Assembly (NCBI GenBank): GCA_937907975.1
Contig: CALEQS010000094.1
Span: 1 to 8,745 of the forward strand
Reading direction: 5' to 3'
Origin: an uncultured Clostridia bacterium
Lineage (GTDB): Bacteria > Bacillota > Clostridia > Oscillospirales > Oscillospiraceae
Length of the DNA stretch: 8,745 nt
Below the pieces are notes generated by a model that did no database searches, was not told the origin of the DNA, and saw only the letters and a list, made by a program, of their open reading frames with translations. This document shows positions 1 to 6,403 of this stretch, piece by piece (position 1 is the stretch's first letter; every line of letters starts with the position of its first letter). Position numbers and translations under genes: made by a program.

Positions 1-1902
1 TATCACCCCTTCATGAACCGGGACTCCCTGGTCATTCTGGGCGACCACGTCACGCTGGACGCCGGCTCCGGCTGCGTCCACACCGCACCTTCCTTCGGCC
101 TGGACGACTTCTATGTCTGCCAGCGCTATCCTGAGATCCCCACCGACATCACCATGGAGGTTTCCGTCAACGCCCAGGGCAAGCTGAATGAGTTCGCCGG
201 CAAGTATGAAGGTCTGCACGTTTTCAAGGCCCACGACACCATCTTCAACGATCTGGTGGCCAGCGGCCATATCCTGTCCTCCAAGGACATCGTCCACAGC
301 TATCCCCACTGCTGGCGCTGCAAGAAGCCTGTCATCTTCCGCGCCACCCAGCAGTGGTTTGCCAGCGTGGATGCCATCAAGGATCAGGCCGTCGCCGCCT
401 GCGAGGACATCTACTGGAAGCCTGAGTGGGGCAAGGAGCGCATGATCTCCATGATCCGCGAGCGCTCCGACTGGTGCATCTCCCGTCAGCGCACCTGGGG
501 TGTGCCCATCCCCATGTTCTTCTGCGAGGACTGCGGCAAGCCCTACTGCACCGACGAGTCCATCGCCAAGGTGGCGGACATCTTCCGCGCCGAGGGCTCC
601 AACGCATGGTGGGCCAAGTCCGTCGAGGAACTGATGCCCGAGGGCGCCAAGTGTGAGTGCGGCTGCACCAGGTTCCGCAAGGAGAAAGACATTCTGGACG
701 TCTGGTTCGACTCCGGTTCCACCTGGAACGCCGTGTGCAAGGCCCGTCCCGAGCTGCAGTATCCCGCCGACATCTATCTGGAGGGCGGTGACCAGTACCG
801 CGGCTGGTTCCAGTCCTCCATGCTGACCAGCATCGCCTCCAACGGCATCGCCCCCTACAAGCAGATCATCACCCACGGCTGGACCGTAGACGGTCAGGGC
901 AAGGTCATGCACAAGTCTCTGGGCAACGCCATCAGCCCCCAGGACACCATCAAGGACTACGGCGCGGACATCCTGCGCCTGTGGGTCTCCTCTGCGGACT
1001 ACACCCAGGATATGCGCCTGTCCAAGCCTATCCTGAAGCAGCTGAGCGACACCTATCTGAAGGTGCGCAACACCTGCCGCTATATCCTCGGCAACCTGAA
1101 CGGCTTTGACCCGGACAACACCGTGGCCTTTGCCGACATGATCGAGCTGGATCAGTGGGCGGTCAGCCGCTGCAACGATCTGGTGGCCGAGTGCCGCCGC
1201 TGCTACGACAACTACGAGTTCCACGGTGTGTACCGTGCGATCTATAACTTCTGCGTGGTGGATATGTCCAACTTCTATCTGGACATCATCAAGGACCGCC
1301 TGTACTGCGAGAGCCCCGATTCTCTGGCCCGCCGCAGTGCCCAGAGCGCGATCTTCATCGTGCTGGACGCCATGGTGCGCCTGCTGGCTCCCATTCTGGC
1401 CTTCACCAGCGAGGAGATCTGGGCCGCTATGCCCCATGCCAAGGGCGACGATGCCGAGAGCGTGCTCTTCAACGACATCCCCGAGGTCAACCCCGCCTAC
1501 TCCTTCAACGAGGAGCAGCAGGCCTACTGGGAGAAGATCCTGGCCCTGAAGGCCGACGTCAACAAGGCGCTGGAGGAAGTCCGCGCGGCCAAGGTGGTCA
1601 AGAAGTCCACCGACGCCAAGCTCACCCTCTACTTCAACGACGAGGCCTGGGCGCGCTTTGAGAGCCTGAAGGACCATCATTTCGAGGCCCTGTTCATCGT
1701 CTCCGACGTGAAGCTCGTTCACGGCGAGGGCGAGGGTTACACCGGAGAGGCCTTCCCCGGTCTGACCGTCAAGGTGGAGCCGGACGAGGCCCCCAAGTGC
1801 CCCCGCTGCTGGAACCACCATCCCTCCATCGGCACCGCCGAGGGTCATCCCGAACTCTGCCCCCGCTGCGCCGCCGTGGTCAAGGCCATGGGTCTGGAGT
1901 GA
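1..1902 (+). CDS. ileS: Isoleucine--tRNA ligase, 3' part (5' end outside window)
   Basis: Class I aminoacyl-tRNA synthetase that charges tRNA(Ile) with isoleucine in the cytoplasm. The frame is open from base 1, so the gene is cut by the window edge. 633 residues are visible, and a bacterial IleS is usually about 900-940, so roughly 300 N-terminal residues, including the HIGH motif, are missing. Seen in order (residue 1 = base 1): the editing-domain segment HTAP (27-30) followed by a DD pair (35-36); ISRQRTWG (160-167); a Cys-rich zinc-type cluster (C175, C178, C218, C220, C222); DVWFDSG before the catalytic core; a variant KMSKS loop KVMHKS (301-306); the helical anticodon-binding domain; and a C-terminal zinc finger (C600, C603, C620, C623), which marks the standard bacterial type. 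The gene ends in TGA just before a strong hairpin terminator. No frameshift is visible. Identification is very secure. Confidence 0.98.
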   Translation, partial: YHPFMNRDSLVILGDHVTLDAGSGCVHTAPSFGLDDFYVCQRYPEIPTDITMEVSVNAQGKLNEFAGKYEGLHVFKAHDTIFNDLVASGHILSSKDIVHSYPHCWRCKKPVIFRATQQWFASVDAIKDQAVAACEDIYWKPEWGKERMISMIRERSDWCISRQRTWGVPIPMFFCEDCGKPYCTDESIAKVADIFRAEGSNAWWAKSVEELMPEGAKCECGCTRFRKEKDILDVWFDSGSTWNAVCKARPELQYPADIYLEGGDQYRGWFQSSMLTSIASNGIAPYKQIITHGWTVDGQGKVMHKSLGNAISPQDTIKDYGADILRLWVSSADYTQDMRLSKPILKQLSDTYLKVRNTCRYILGNLNGFDPDNTVAFADMIELDQWAVSRCNDLVAECRRCYDNYEFHGVYRAIYNFCVVDMSNFYLDIIKDRLYCESPDSLARRSAQSAIFIVLDAMVRLLAPILAFTSEEIWAAMPHAKGDDAESVLFNDIPEVNPAYSFNEEQQAYWEKILALKADVNKALEEVRAAKVVKKSTDAKLTLYFNDEAWARFESLKDHHFEALFIVSDVKLVHGEGEGYTGEAFPGLTVKVEPDEAPKCPRCWNHHPSIGTAEGHPELCPRCAAVVKAMGLE

Positions 1903-1934
1903 TCAACTGAATCAAGCGGTGTGATCACCGATAA

Positions 1935-1980
1935 AAAGGCAAAAGCGAGAGCGGCCATTGGCCGCTCTCGCTTTTGCTTT
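1935..1980. terminator. Bidirectional intrinsic terminator between ileS and the convergent flavoprotein gene
   Basis: A perfect 18-bp stem (1939-1956 with 1960-1977) closes a 3-nt loop ATT. It is followed by TTT on the plus side and preceded by AAAAA (1933-1937), which reads as a U-tract on the minus strand. It lies between two converging genes (ileS ends 1902, the minus-strand gene ends 2042), so it probably terminates both. Confidence 0.93.
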
Positions 1981-2041
1981 GATCCATTGGGGTTTGCGGA
2001 AATAAAGACAAACCACAATTTAATTGTATCTGTCTACGCGG

Positions 2042-2434
2042 TTAAAGCACCTTTTTATTGTCTGCACCGGGCGTGGTAACGATGGTCACGCTGGGGGTGA
2101 TGATGAGCGCGCCCTTGGCGGTGGCGGCACCCTTGAACATGGCCTCCACCATCTGCTTGAAGGTGTCCACCAGTGCGCCCTCGGAAACGTACTCGGCGGT
2201 GCCCTTGACCTGATAGCCCTCCAGCGTCTGGGCGTTAAAGGCGGAGACGGCGATCTGTCCGCCGTTGGCGGCGAGATTCTTCAGCGTGGTGTCGAGAAAC
2301 ACATCGCCGACCACCAGCTTGCCGTCCTCGGTGACGTCCTTGAAGGCCACAGGCACCACGTTGGGTTCTCCGTTGGCGCAGGTGGCCAGATCCCACATAT
2401 TTTCCTTCAGCACTTTGACTGCCGCTTCATTCAT
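2042..2434 (-). CDS. Small FMN-binding pyridoxamine 5'-phosphate oxidase-like protein
   Basis: 130-residue protein of the split-barrel flavin-binding fold related to pyridoxamine-phosphate oxidase and to the small FMN-binding proteins of anaerobes. Visible features are an N-terminal helix (MNEAAVKVLKE), a strand segment ending NVVPVAFKDV, a GKLVVGDVFLDTTLKNL block where this fold usually contacts the flavin phosphate, a central VSAF strand with GYQVKGTAEYV, and a C-terminal strand ALIITPSVTIVTTPG. The exact reaction cannot be read from sequence, and such proteins bind FMN or carry out small redox reactions. The start at 2434 is chosen because GGAGGAA lies 6 nt upstream. An in-frame ATG at 2473 would add 13 residues that include the ribosome-binding site itself. 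It is divergent from the hxlR-type gene, which suggests it is that regulator's target. The family call is fairly firm and the function is open. Confidence 0.82.
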   Translation of the reverse strand: MNEAAVKVLKENMWDLATCANGEPNVVPVAFKDVTEDGKLVVGDVFLDTTLKNLAANGGQIAVSAFNAQTLEGYQVKGTAEYVSEGALVDTFKQMVEAMFKGAATAKGALIITPSVTIVTTPGADNKKVL

Positions 2435-2440
2435 AGTGAT

Positions 2441-2447
2441 TTCCTCC
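2441..2447 (-). promoter_or_regulatory. Ribosome binding site that fixes the flavoprotein start
   Basis: GGAGGAA on the minus strand, 6 nt before the ATG at 2434. The more upstream in-frame ATG (2473) has an AGGAG only 2 nt away, which is too close for normal use, so the internal start is preferred. Confidence 0.75.
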
Positions 2448-2491
2448 ATTCTTGTAATGTGAACTTCAATCATTTCTCCTGAACAAGACTC

Positions 2492-2497
2492 ATTATA
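2492..2497 (-). promoter_or_regulatory. -10 element of the flavoprotein gene promoter
   Basis: A perfect TATAAT reads on the minus strand at 2497-2492, giving a predicted start of transcription near 2485 and a leader of about 50 nt. The region 16-18 nt upstream (around 2514-2521) has no good TTGACA match. This suggests that an activator, possibly the divergent HxlR protein, is needed. The promoter call rests on the -10 match and its position only. Confidence 0.6.
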
Positions 2498-2563
2498 GGC
2501 GTGCTTCTTCTCCTGCGGAAGATATTAGTCGGTTTATAAGTCGCTATTAAATTCAACAGTAAC

Positions 2564-2592
2564 TTGTAAGTGTGAATGCAGTTCTCTATAAT
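2564..2592 (+). promoter_or_regulatory. Promoter of the hxlR-type regulator gene
   Basis: TTGTAA (2564-2569) as -35, a 17-bp spacer, and a perfect TATAAT (2587-2592) as -10, giving a start near 2599 and a very short leader before the AGGAGG at 2602-2607. The -35 overlaps a short repeat (TTGTAAGT) that recurs in this region, so the regulator may repress its own gene. Confidence 0.75.
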
Positions 2593-2615
2593 AGAGCCCA
2601 CAGGAGGGGTGGCAT

Positions 2616-2990
2616 ATGTATCAAAGAAAGCTGGAAAAGGACATCCGCTGTCCGCTGGAGTATGGGCTGGAGATATTCGGAGGCAAGTGGAAATCCCGGA
2701 TCATCTGCGTGCTGGCGGTCAAGCAGGTGCTGCGTTACAGCGAACTGCGCCGGGAGATGGGCAACATCACCGATGCAGTGCTGGCTGCGACGCTGAAGGA
2801 ACTGATTGCGGACGACATTGTGTCCCGCACCTCCTATGACGAGATCCCGCCCCGGGTGGAGTATGCCCTGACGGAGAAGGGGGCGTCAGTGGTGCCGATC
2901 CTGCAGAGCATCTGCCATTGGAGCGGCATCTTCTACCGGGAGACCGGGGAGAACACCCCGATCCAGTGCCTGAAATGTGACCACAGATAA
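2616..2990 (+). CDS. HxlR-family winged-helix transcriptional regulator
   Basis: 124-residue DNA-binding protein of the HxlR (DUF24) family, dimeric winged-helix regulators that often answer to electrophiles, oxidants or aldehydes. Seen: the hallmark Cys-Pro near the N-terminus (C12-P13); the family signature FGGKWKS (21-27); the recognition-helix region TDAVLAATLKELIADDIV (52-69); and the wing YDEIPPRVEYALTEKG (74-89). C12 corresponds to the conserved cysteine used for thiol sensing in characterised relatives such as YodB. Further cysteines sit at 31, 100, 118 and 121, the last two forming a C-x2-C at the extreme C-terminus. The start ATG has AGGAGG 8 nt upstream. The gene is followed after 14 nt by a GNAT gene, and is divergent from the flavoprotein gene that it probably controls. 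Family assignment is secure; the ligand or signal is unknown. Confidence 0.92.
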   Translation: MYQRKLEKDIRCPLEYGLEIFGGKWKSRIICVLAVKQVLRYSELRREMGNITDAVLAATLKELIADDIVSRTSYDEIPPRVEYALTEKGASVVPILQSICHWSGIFYRETGENTPIQCLKCDHR

Positions 2991-3004
2991 GGGAGAAATG
3001 AGAC

Positions 3005-3418
3005 ATGGAGATCCAGTATACAGAGGAAATGAAATTTACACAGGAACAGGTGGTGGAGCTCTTTGAGAGTGTCCACTGGGTGAGTGCCGAGTACCCCAGC
3101 CGCCTTTACAAGGCGCTGATGCACTCCTCCAGCGTGTTCACCGCCTGGGATGGGGACCGGCTGGTGGGCCTGCTCCGGGCCATTGATGACAGCGAGCTGG
3201 TGGCCTACCTCCACTATGCACTGGTGCACCCGGACTATCAGGGGCATCACATCGCGGGCACACTCATCGAAATGGCCAAGGAGAAGTACAAGGACTATCT
3301 CTACATCAACCTGATGCCAGAGGAGAGTAAAAACGCCGCCTTCTATCAGCGTTTTGGCTTTGAGATCATGCCCGACGGCGTGGCGATGCAGAGGTGCAAT
3401 TTTGCGGGAAAGTATTAA
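3005..3418 (+). CDS. GNAT-family N-acetyltransferase
   Basis: 137-residue protein of the GCN5-related N-acetyltransferase fold, which transfers an acetyl group from acetyl-CoA to an amine. The substrate cannot be predicted. Seen: the acetyl-CoA binding segment VHPDYQGHHIAGTL (74-87) after strand 4, and the C-terminal AAFYQRFGFE (111-120) typical of the last part of the fold. In the usual Q/R-x-x-G-x-G/A loop the first glycine is replaced by His82, which is unusual, while Ala84 is normal. The length is typical for a single-domain member. GGGAG lies 9 nt before the ATG, and only 14 nt separate it from the hxlR-type gene, so the two are probably co-transcribed up to the terminator at 3439-3482. 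This could be a resistance or small-molecule acetylase, but no specific evidence supports either. Confidence 0.88.
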   Translation: MEIQYTEEMKFTQEQVVELFESVHWVSAEYPSRLYKALMHSSSVFTAWDGDRLVGLLRAIDDSELVAYLHYALVHPDYQGHHIAGTLIEMAKEKYKDYLYINLMPEESKNAAFYQRFGFEIMPDGVAMQRCNFAGKY

Positions 3419-3438
3419 GCAAAAGCGGAAGGCATAAG

Positions 3439-3482
3439 AAAAGGCGGTCACAGAGGTAAAGATTCTGTGACTGCCTTTTTTT
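3439..3482 (+). terminator. Intrinsic terminator of the hxlR-GNAT operon
   Basis: Stem 3442-3454 with 3464-3476, one G-U pair, a 9-nt loop (3455-3463) and a run of seven T (3476-3482). It starts about 20 nt after the GNAT stop. On the minus strand the stem is followed by TTTTCTTAT, so it may also stop read-through from the convergent ftsH side. Confidence 0.92.
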
Positions 3483-3714
3483 GACTGGAGAAACGGAGAA
3501 TGATCTGGTAAAGTCGGGTCTGCAGCGGCATATTTGGCGGTGTACGGCCACTGCGGCCCGGCCCTTCTTTCTGCCATGCCGGCACACAGATTTGGACAGC
3601 GGTGCGGACAAGCCCGGACACAGAATGCACTTCTCTTTGCCCCGTATGGGCTTTTGGCCGCGCATCCGATGGGCCGGTCGTGCGCAAGAGCCCGCAGGAT
3701 TTTCCACCATACTC
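3483..3714. other. Intergenic stretch with no convincing gene
   Basis: About 230 bases lie between two terminators. Open frames run through it on both strands, but they lack a good ribosome-binding site, are rich in Arg, Cys and Pro, show no recognisable domain and run into the neighbouring hairpins, so I do not call a protein. It can fold locally: the best case is an arm at 3648-3655 (GGGCTTTT) pairing with 3686-3693, continued by GCGCA (3660-3664) with TGCGC (3681-3685). A weak promoter-like pair (TGGTAA 3506-3511, CATATT 3529-3534) is not persuasive. Confidence 0.4.
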
Positions 3715-3749
3715 AAACAGCCCCTGCCATCACGGCAGGGGCTGTTTTT
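3715..3749. terminator. Strong hairpin terminator downstream of ftsH
   Basis: A perfect 14-bp stem (3715-3728 with 3734-3747) with the 5-nt loop ATCAC. It lies 14 nt beyond the ftsH stop and so can end the dnaB-tilS-hpt-ftsH transcript. The T-run is better on the plus side (TTTTT, 3745-3749) than on the minus side (TTT, then GAG), so it may equally end a plus-strand transcript from the gap to its left. Confidence 0.85.
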
Positions 3750-3763
3750 CTGACCGCTAAGGA

Positions 3764-5620
3764 TCAGGTTTCGGAAGCGGATTTGGATCCCGTGGCCGCA
3801 TCCGGCTGCATGAATACAGCTTCGAATTCCTCGGCGGACATGGTCTCGTGCTCCAGCAGGAAGTTGGCCACGATGCCCAGCTCTCTGCGGTGCGCCTCCA
3901 GGCGGCGCGTGCACTCGGCCATGGCGCGGTCGAGAATGGCGCGCACTTCCTGATCCACGCCGGAGACGATGGTCTCGGAATAGGTGTGGGTGTGGCCCAT
4001 GCTGCGGCCGATGAACACTTCGTCATTGCCGGTGTCCAGCACCAGCGGCCCGAGCTTTTCACTCATGCCGTATTTGGTGACCATATTGCGGGCGATGGAG
4101 TTGGCCCGCTGAAGGTCATTGGACGCGCCGGTGGAGATGTCGCCCAGCACCAGCGCCTCGGCGCACCGGCCGCCCAGCAGGGCGACGATGTCCTCATAGA
4201 GCTCAGTGCGGGAACGGAAGGGCTTATCCTCCTCGGGCAGGCTGATGGTCATGCCGCCGGCCTGGCCCCGGGGCACAATGGTGATCTGGTGCACCGGGTC
4301 GTGGGTGGGCAGAGTGTGCATGACCACGGCGTGGCCCGCCTCGTGCCAGGCCGTCAGGCGGCGGGAAGACTCGGTGACCACCCGGCTCTTCTTGGCCGGG
4401 CCCGCGATGACCTTGATGATGGACTCCTGCAGATCATCCATGGTGATGAAATGGCGTCCATCCCGGGCGGCCCGGAGGGCACCCTCGTTCATCAGGTTCT
4501 CCAGATCGGCGCCGGTGAATCCGCCGGTGGACTTAGCCAGCGTGTGCAGATCCACGTCCTCAGCCAGCGGCTTGCGGCGGGAGTGCACGGCCAGAATATC
4601 CTCACGGCCCTTCACATCCGGGTATCCCACATAGATCTGCCGGTCGAAGCGGCCTGGGCGGAGCAGAGCGGGATCCAGAATATCCTGCCGGTTGGTGGCG
4701 GCCATGACAATGACGCCGGAGTTGCCGGAGAAGCCGTCCATCTCCACCAGCAGCTGGTTCAGGGTCTGCTCGCGCTCGTCGTGACCTCCGCCCAGACCGG
4801 TGCCGCGCTGGCGGCCCACGGCGTCGATCTCGTCGATGAACACGATGGAGGGGGCGGTCTTTTTCGCCTGCTCAAACAGGTCGCGCACGCGGCTGGCACC
4901 CACGCCGACATACATTTCCACAAAGTCGGAGCCGGAGATGGACAGAAATTCCACCCCCGCCTCACCGGCCACAGCCTTGGCCAGCAAGGTCTTGCCGGTG
5001 CCCGGAGGGCCCACCAGCAGCACGCCCTTGGGGATGCGGGCCCCCAGGTCGTTGTACTTCTGGGGATCACGCAGGAAGTCCACGATCTCCTTCAGCTCCT
5101 CCTTCTCCTCCTCTGCGCCGGCCACGTCGCGGAAGGTGACCGGGTGGTTCTTGTCATAGGGGGTGGAGGTGTGGGCCTTGCCGAAGTTGGCCATGGAGTT
5201 CTTGCCGCCCCCGGCATTCTGGCGCAGGAACACAAGATAGATCATGGCCACGATCACGACGCACGTCAGCAGGCTGGGCCCCCAGGTGGAGATCCAGCTG
5301 GGCGGCGTGTCCGGCTCATAGCTGTAGTCGGTGATGACGCCGCTGGTCCACTGCTGCTGGATCAGCTCGCCCAGATCCTCCCGGAAGATGGTCACGTCGG
5401 TGATCTCGCATTTGTCCTCGCTGCCGTCGGACAGGTCGAGCGTGACAGTGTTATCCTGCACCGTGAAGCTCTTCACCTGCTCCTGCTGGAACAGCTGGAC
5501 CATTTGACTGTAACTGAGTTTTCCCGCGTCGTTGGAATGGGAGATATACTGCATGGCGAAAAGAAACACCAGGATCAGCGCCCCATAAAAGGCGAGGGAT
5601 CGTAAAGCACTTTTGTTCAT
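3764..5620 (-). CDS. ftsH: ATP-dependent zinc metalloprotease FtsH
   Basis: 618-residue membrane-bound AAA+ protease that forms a hexamer and degrades misfolded membrane proteins and short-lived regulators. Seen in order: a first transmembrane helix (about 8-26), an extracytoplasmic domain (about 30-105), a second transmembrane helix (about 115-133), the AAA+ module with Walker A GPPGTGKT (204-211), a pore loop MYVGVGA (236-242) with Tyr instead of the more common Phe, Walker B FIDEID (261-266), the second region of homology with RPGRFDRQ (321-328), and the peptidase zinc site HEAGH (426-430) with a probable third ligand Asp502 (SNDLQRA). Length and order match the family, and nothing is missing. 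The start is an ATG with GAGG 7 nt upstream. It is the last gene of the minus-strand cluster, separated from hpt by 219 nt that contain a palindromic repeat. I saw no clear promoter of its own there. Confidence 0.98.
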   Translation of the reverse strand: MNKSALRSLAFYGALILVFLFAMQYISHSNDAGKLSYSQMVQLFQQEQVKSFTVQDNTVTLDLSDGSEDKCEITDVTIFREDLGELIQQQWTSGVITDYSYEPDTPPSWISTWGPSLLTCVVIVAMIYLVFLRQNAGGGKNSMANFGKAHTSTPYDKNHPVTFRDVAGAEEEKEELKEIVDFLRDPQKYNDLGARIPKGVLLVGPPGTGKTLLAKAVAGEAGVEFLSISGSDFVEMYVGVGASRVRDLFEQAKKTAPSIVFIDEIDAVGRQRGTGLGGGHDEREQTLNQLLVEMDGFSGNSGVIVMAATNRQDILDPALLRPGRFDRQIYVGYPDVKGREDILAVHSRRKPLAEDVDLHTLAKSTGGFTGADLENLMNEGALRAARDGRHFITMDDLQESIIKVIAGPAKKSRVVTESSRRLTAWHEAGHAVVMHTLPTHDPVHQITIVPRGQAGGMTISLPEEDKPFRSRTELYEDIVALLGGRCAEALVLGDISTGASNDLQRANSIARNMVTKYGMSEKLGPLVLDTGNDEVFIGRSMGHTHTYSETIVSGVDQEVRAILDRAMAECTRRLEAHRRELGIVANFLLEHETMSAEEFEAVFMQPDAATGSKSASET

Positions 5621-5657
5621 TCGTTAACCTCGATCGTTGTGGGTTTTGAGGAGAAAT

Positions 5658-5770
5658 TTGTCATTCTGAGGCCGCAGGCCGAAGAATCTTACCACACCGG
5701 CTTCTACAAGGAAACTGTTGCTTGTAGAAGCCGGGCGTTTTAAGATCCTTCGCTTCGCTCAGGATGACAA
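5658..5770. repeat. Nested palindromic intergenic repeat (MITE- or REP-like)
   Basis: A 113-bp element in the hpt-ftsH gap. Outer inverted arms begin TTGTCATTCTGAG (5658-5670) and end CTCAGGATGACAA (5758-5770), differing by one G-T wobble. The arms close inward with CGAAGAATCTT (5680-5690) against AAGATCCTTCG (5742-5752), one mismatch. The left arm holds its own mini-hairpin GGCC-GCA-GGCC. Inside lies a second, perfect 14-bp inverted repeat, CCGGCTTCTACAAG (5697-5710) with CTTGTAGAAGCCGG (5721-5734), with a 10-nt loop. The outer arm resembles a TCATTCTGAG...GAAGAATCT palindrome that I recall as being dispersed in many bacterial genomes. There is no coding capacity, and no U-run follows the stem, so it is not a normal terminator. 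Copy number in this genome cannot be judged from one window. Confidence 0.8.
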
Positions 5771-5839
5771 GCGCGAAAGCACTCGAAGTGTCAAGCAGAA
5801 GCTGCCCGGAATGTCAAAGAGACAAGATCCGGAAGCCCC

Positions 5840-6403
5840 TCAGTCGGAGTAGGTTTCCGGCTTCAGAATGCCGATATAGGGCAGATTGCGGTACTTTTCG
5901 GCGTAGTCCAGACCGTAGCCCACAATGAAGGCATTGGGCACGGTGAAGCCGACATAGTCGGCGGTGATGGGCTTGACCCGACGCTCCGGCTTGTCCAGCA
6001 GAGTGCACAGCTTGATGGAGGCGGGGTGGCGGGCCTCCAGCACATGGAGCAGATAGCTCAGGGTGTTGCCGGAGTCCAGAATGTCCTCCACCACGATGAC
6101 GTGGACACCCTCAATGGAATCGGACAGATCCTTCTTGATCTCCACCTGGCCGGAGGACTTGGTGCCCTTGCCGTAGGAGGAGACGCTCATAAAGTCGATC
6201 TCGACAGGAATGTCAATGGCGCGGCTCAGGTCGGCCATGAAGATGTAGGAGCCCCGCAGGACGCTGACCAGCAGGACCCGGTCTTTGTCGGCGTAGTCCC
6301 GGGCGATCTCCGCGCCCAGCTCAGCCACCCGGGCCTTGAGCTGCTCCTCGGAGAACAGGACCTCAGAGACATCGTTGTGCATTTCGTGGATATGAGTACT
6401 CAT
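5840..6403 (-). CDS. hpt: Hypoxanthine phosphoribosyltransferase
   Basis: 187-residue purine-salvage enzyme that joins hypoxanthine (and usually guanine) to PRPP to give IMP or GMP in the cytoplasm. Seen: the LRGS loop (49-52) that contacts pyrophosphate, the flexible-loop region FMSVSSYGKGT (71-81), the PRPP-binding signature EDILDSGNT (106-114), the base-contacting lysine region LLDKPERR (135-142, Lys138), and VGYGLDYAEKYRNLPYIG (161-178) typical of bacterial members. The length is normal. The ATG at 6403 is chosen because the homologous sequence begins there; the open frame upstream to 6577 gives Arg/Pro-rich sequence inside tilS. The start overlaps the tilS stop as ATGA, which points to translational coupling, with a GAGAGGA sequence 10 nt upstream inside tilS. 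The tilS-hpt-ftsH order is the one known from Bacillus. Confidence 0.97.
   Translation of the reverse strand: MSTHIHEMHNDVSEVLFSEEQLKARVAELGAEIARDYADKDRVLLVSVLRGSYIFMADLSRAIDIPVEIDFMSVSSYGKGTKSSGQVEIKKDLSDSIEGVHVIVVEDILDSGNTLSYLLHVLEARHPASIKLCTLLDKPERRVKPITADYVGFTVPNAFIVGYGLDYAEKYRNLPYIGILKPETYSD

Noticed and set aside
3481..3753. Possible 90-residue protein in the gene-less interval
   Set aside because: It needs a TTG start located within the T-run of the previous terminator, has no ribosome-binding site, runs through the next terminator hairpin, and has a composition unlike a real protein.
3848..5605. A 585-codon open frame on the plus strand antisense to ftsH
   Set aside because: It lies fully opposite ftsH, which has every expected motif. 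The antisense protein is Gly/His/Leu/Val-rich with no recognisable domain, as expected when a gene with GC-ending codons is read in the complementary phase.
5658..5770. The palindromic repeat as an intrinsic terminator between hpt and ftsH
   Set aside because: Neither the inner nor the outer stem is followed by a U-run in the direction of transcription (minus strand), unlike the three clear terminators in this window.
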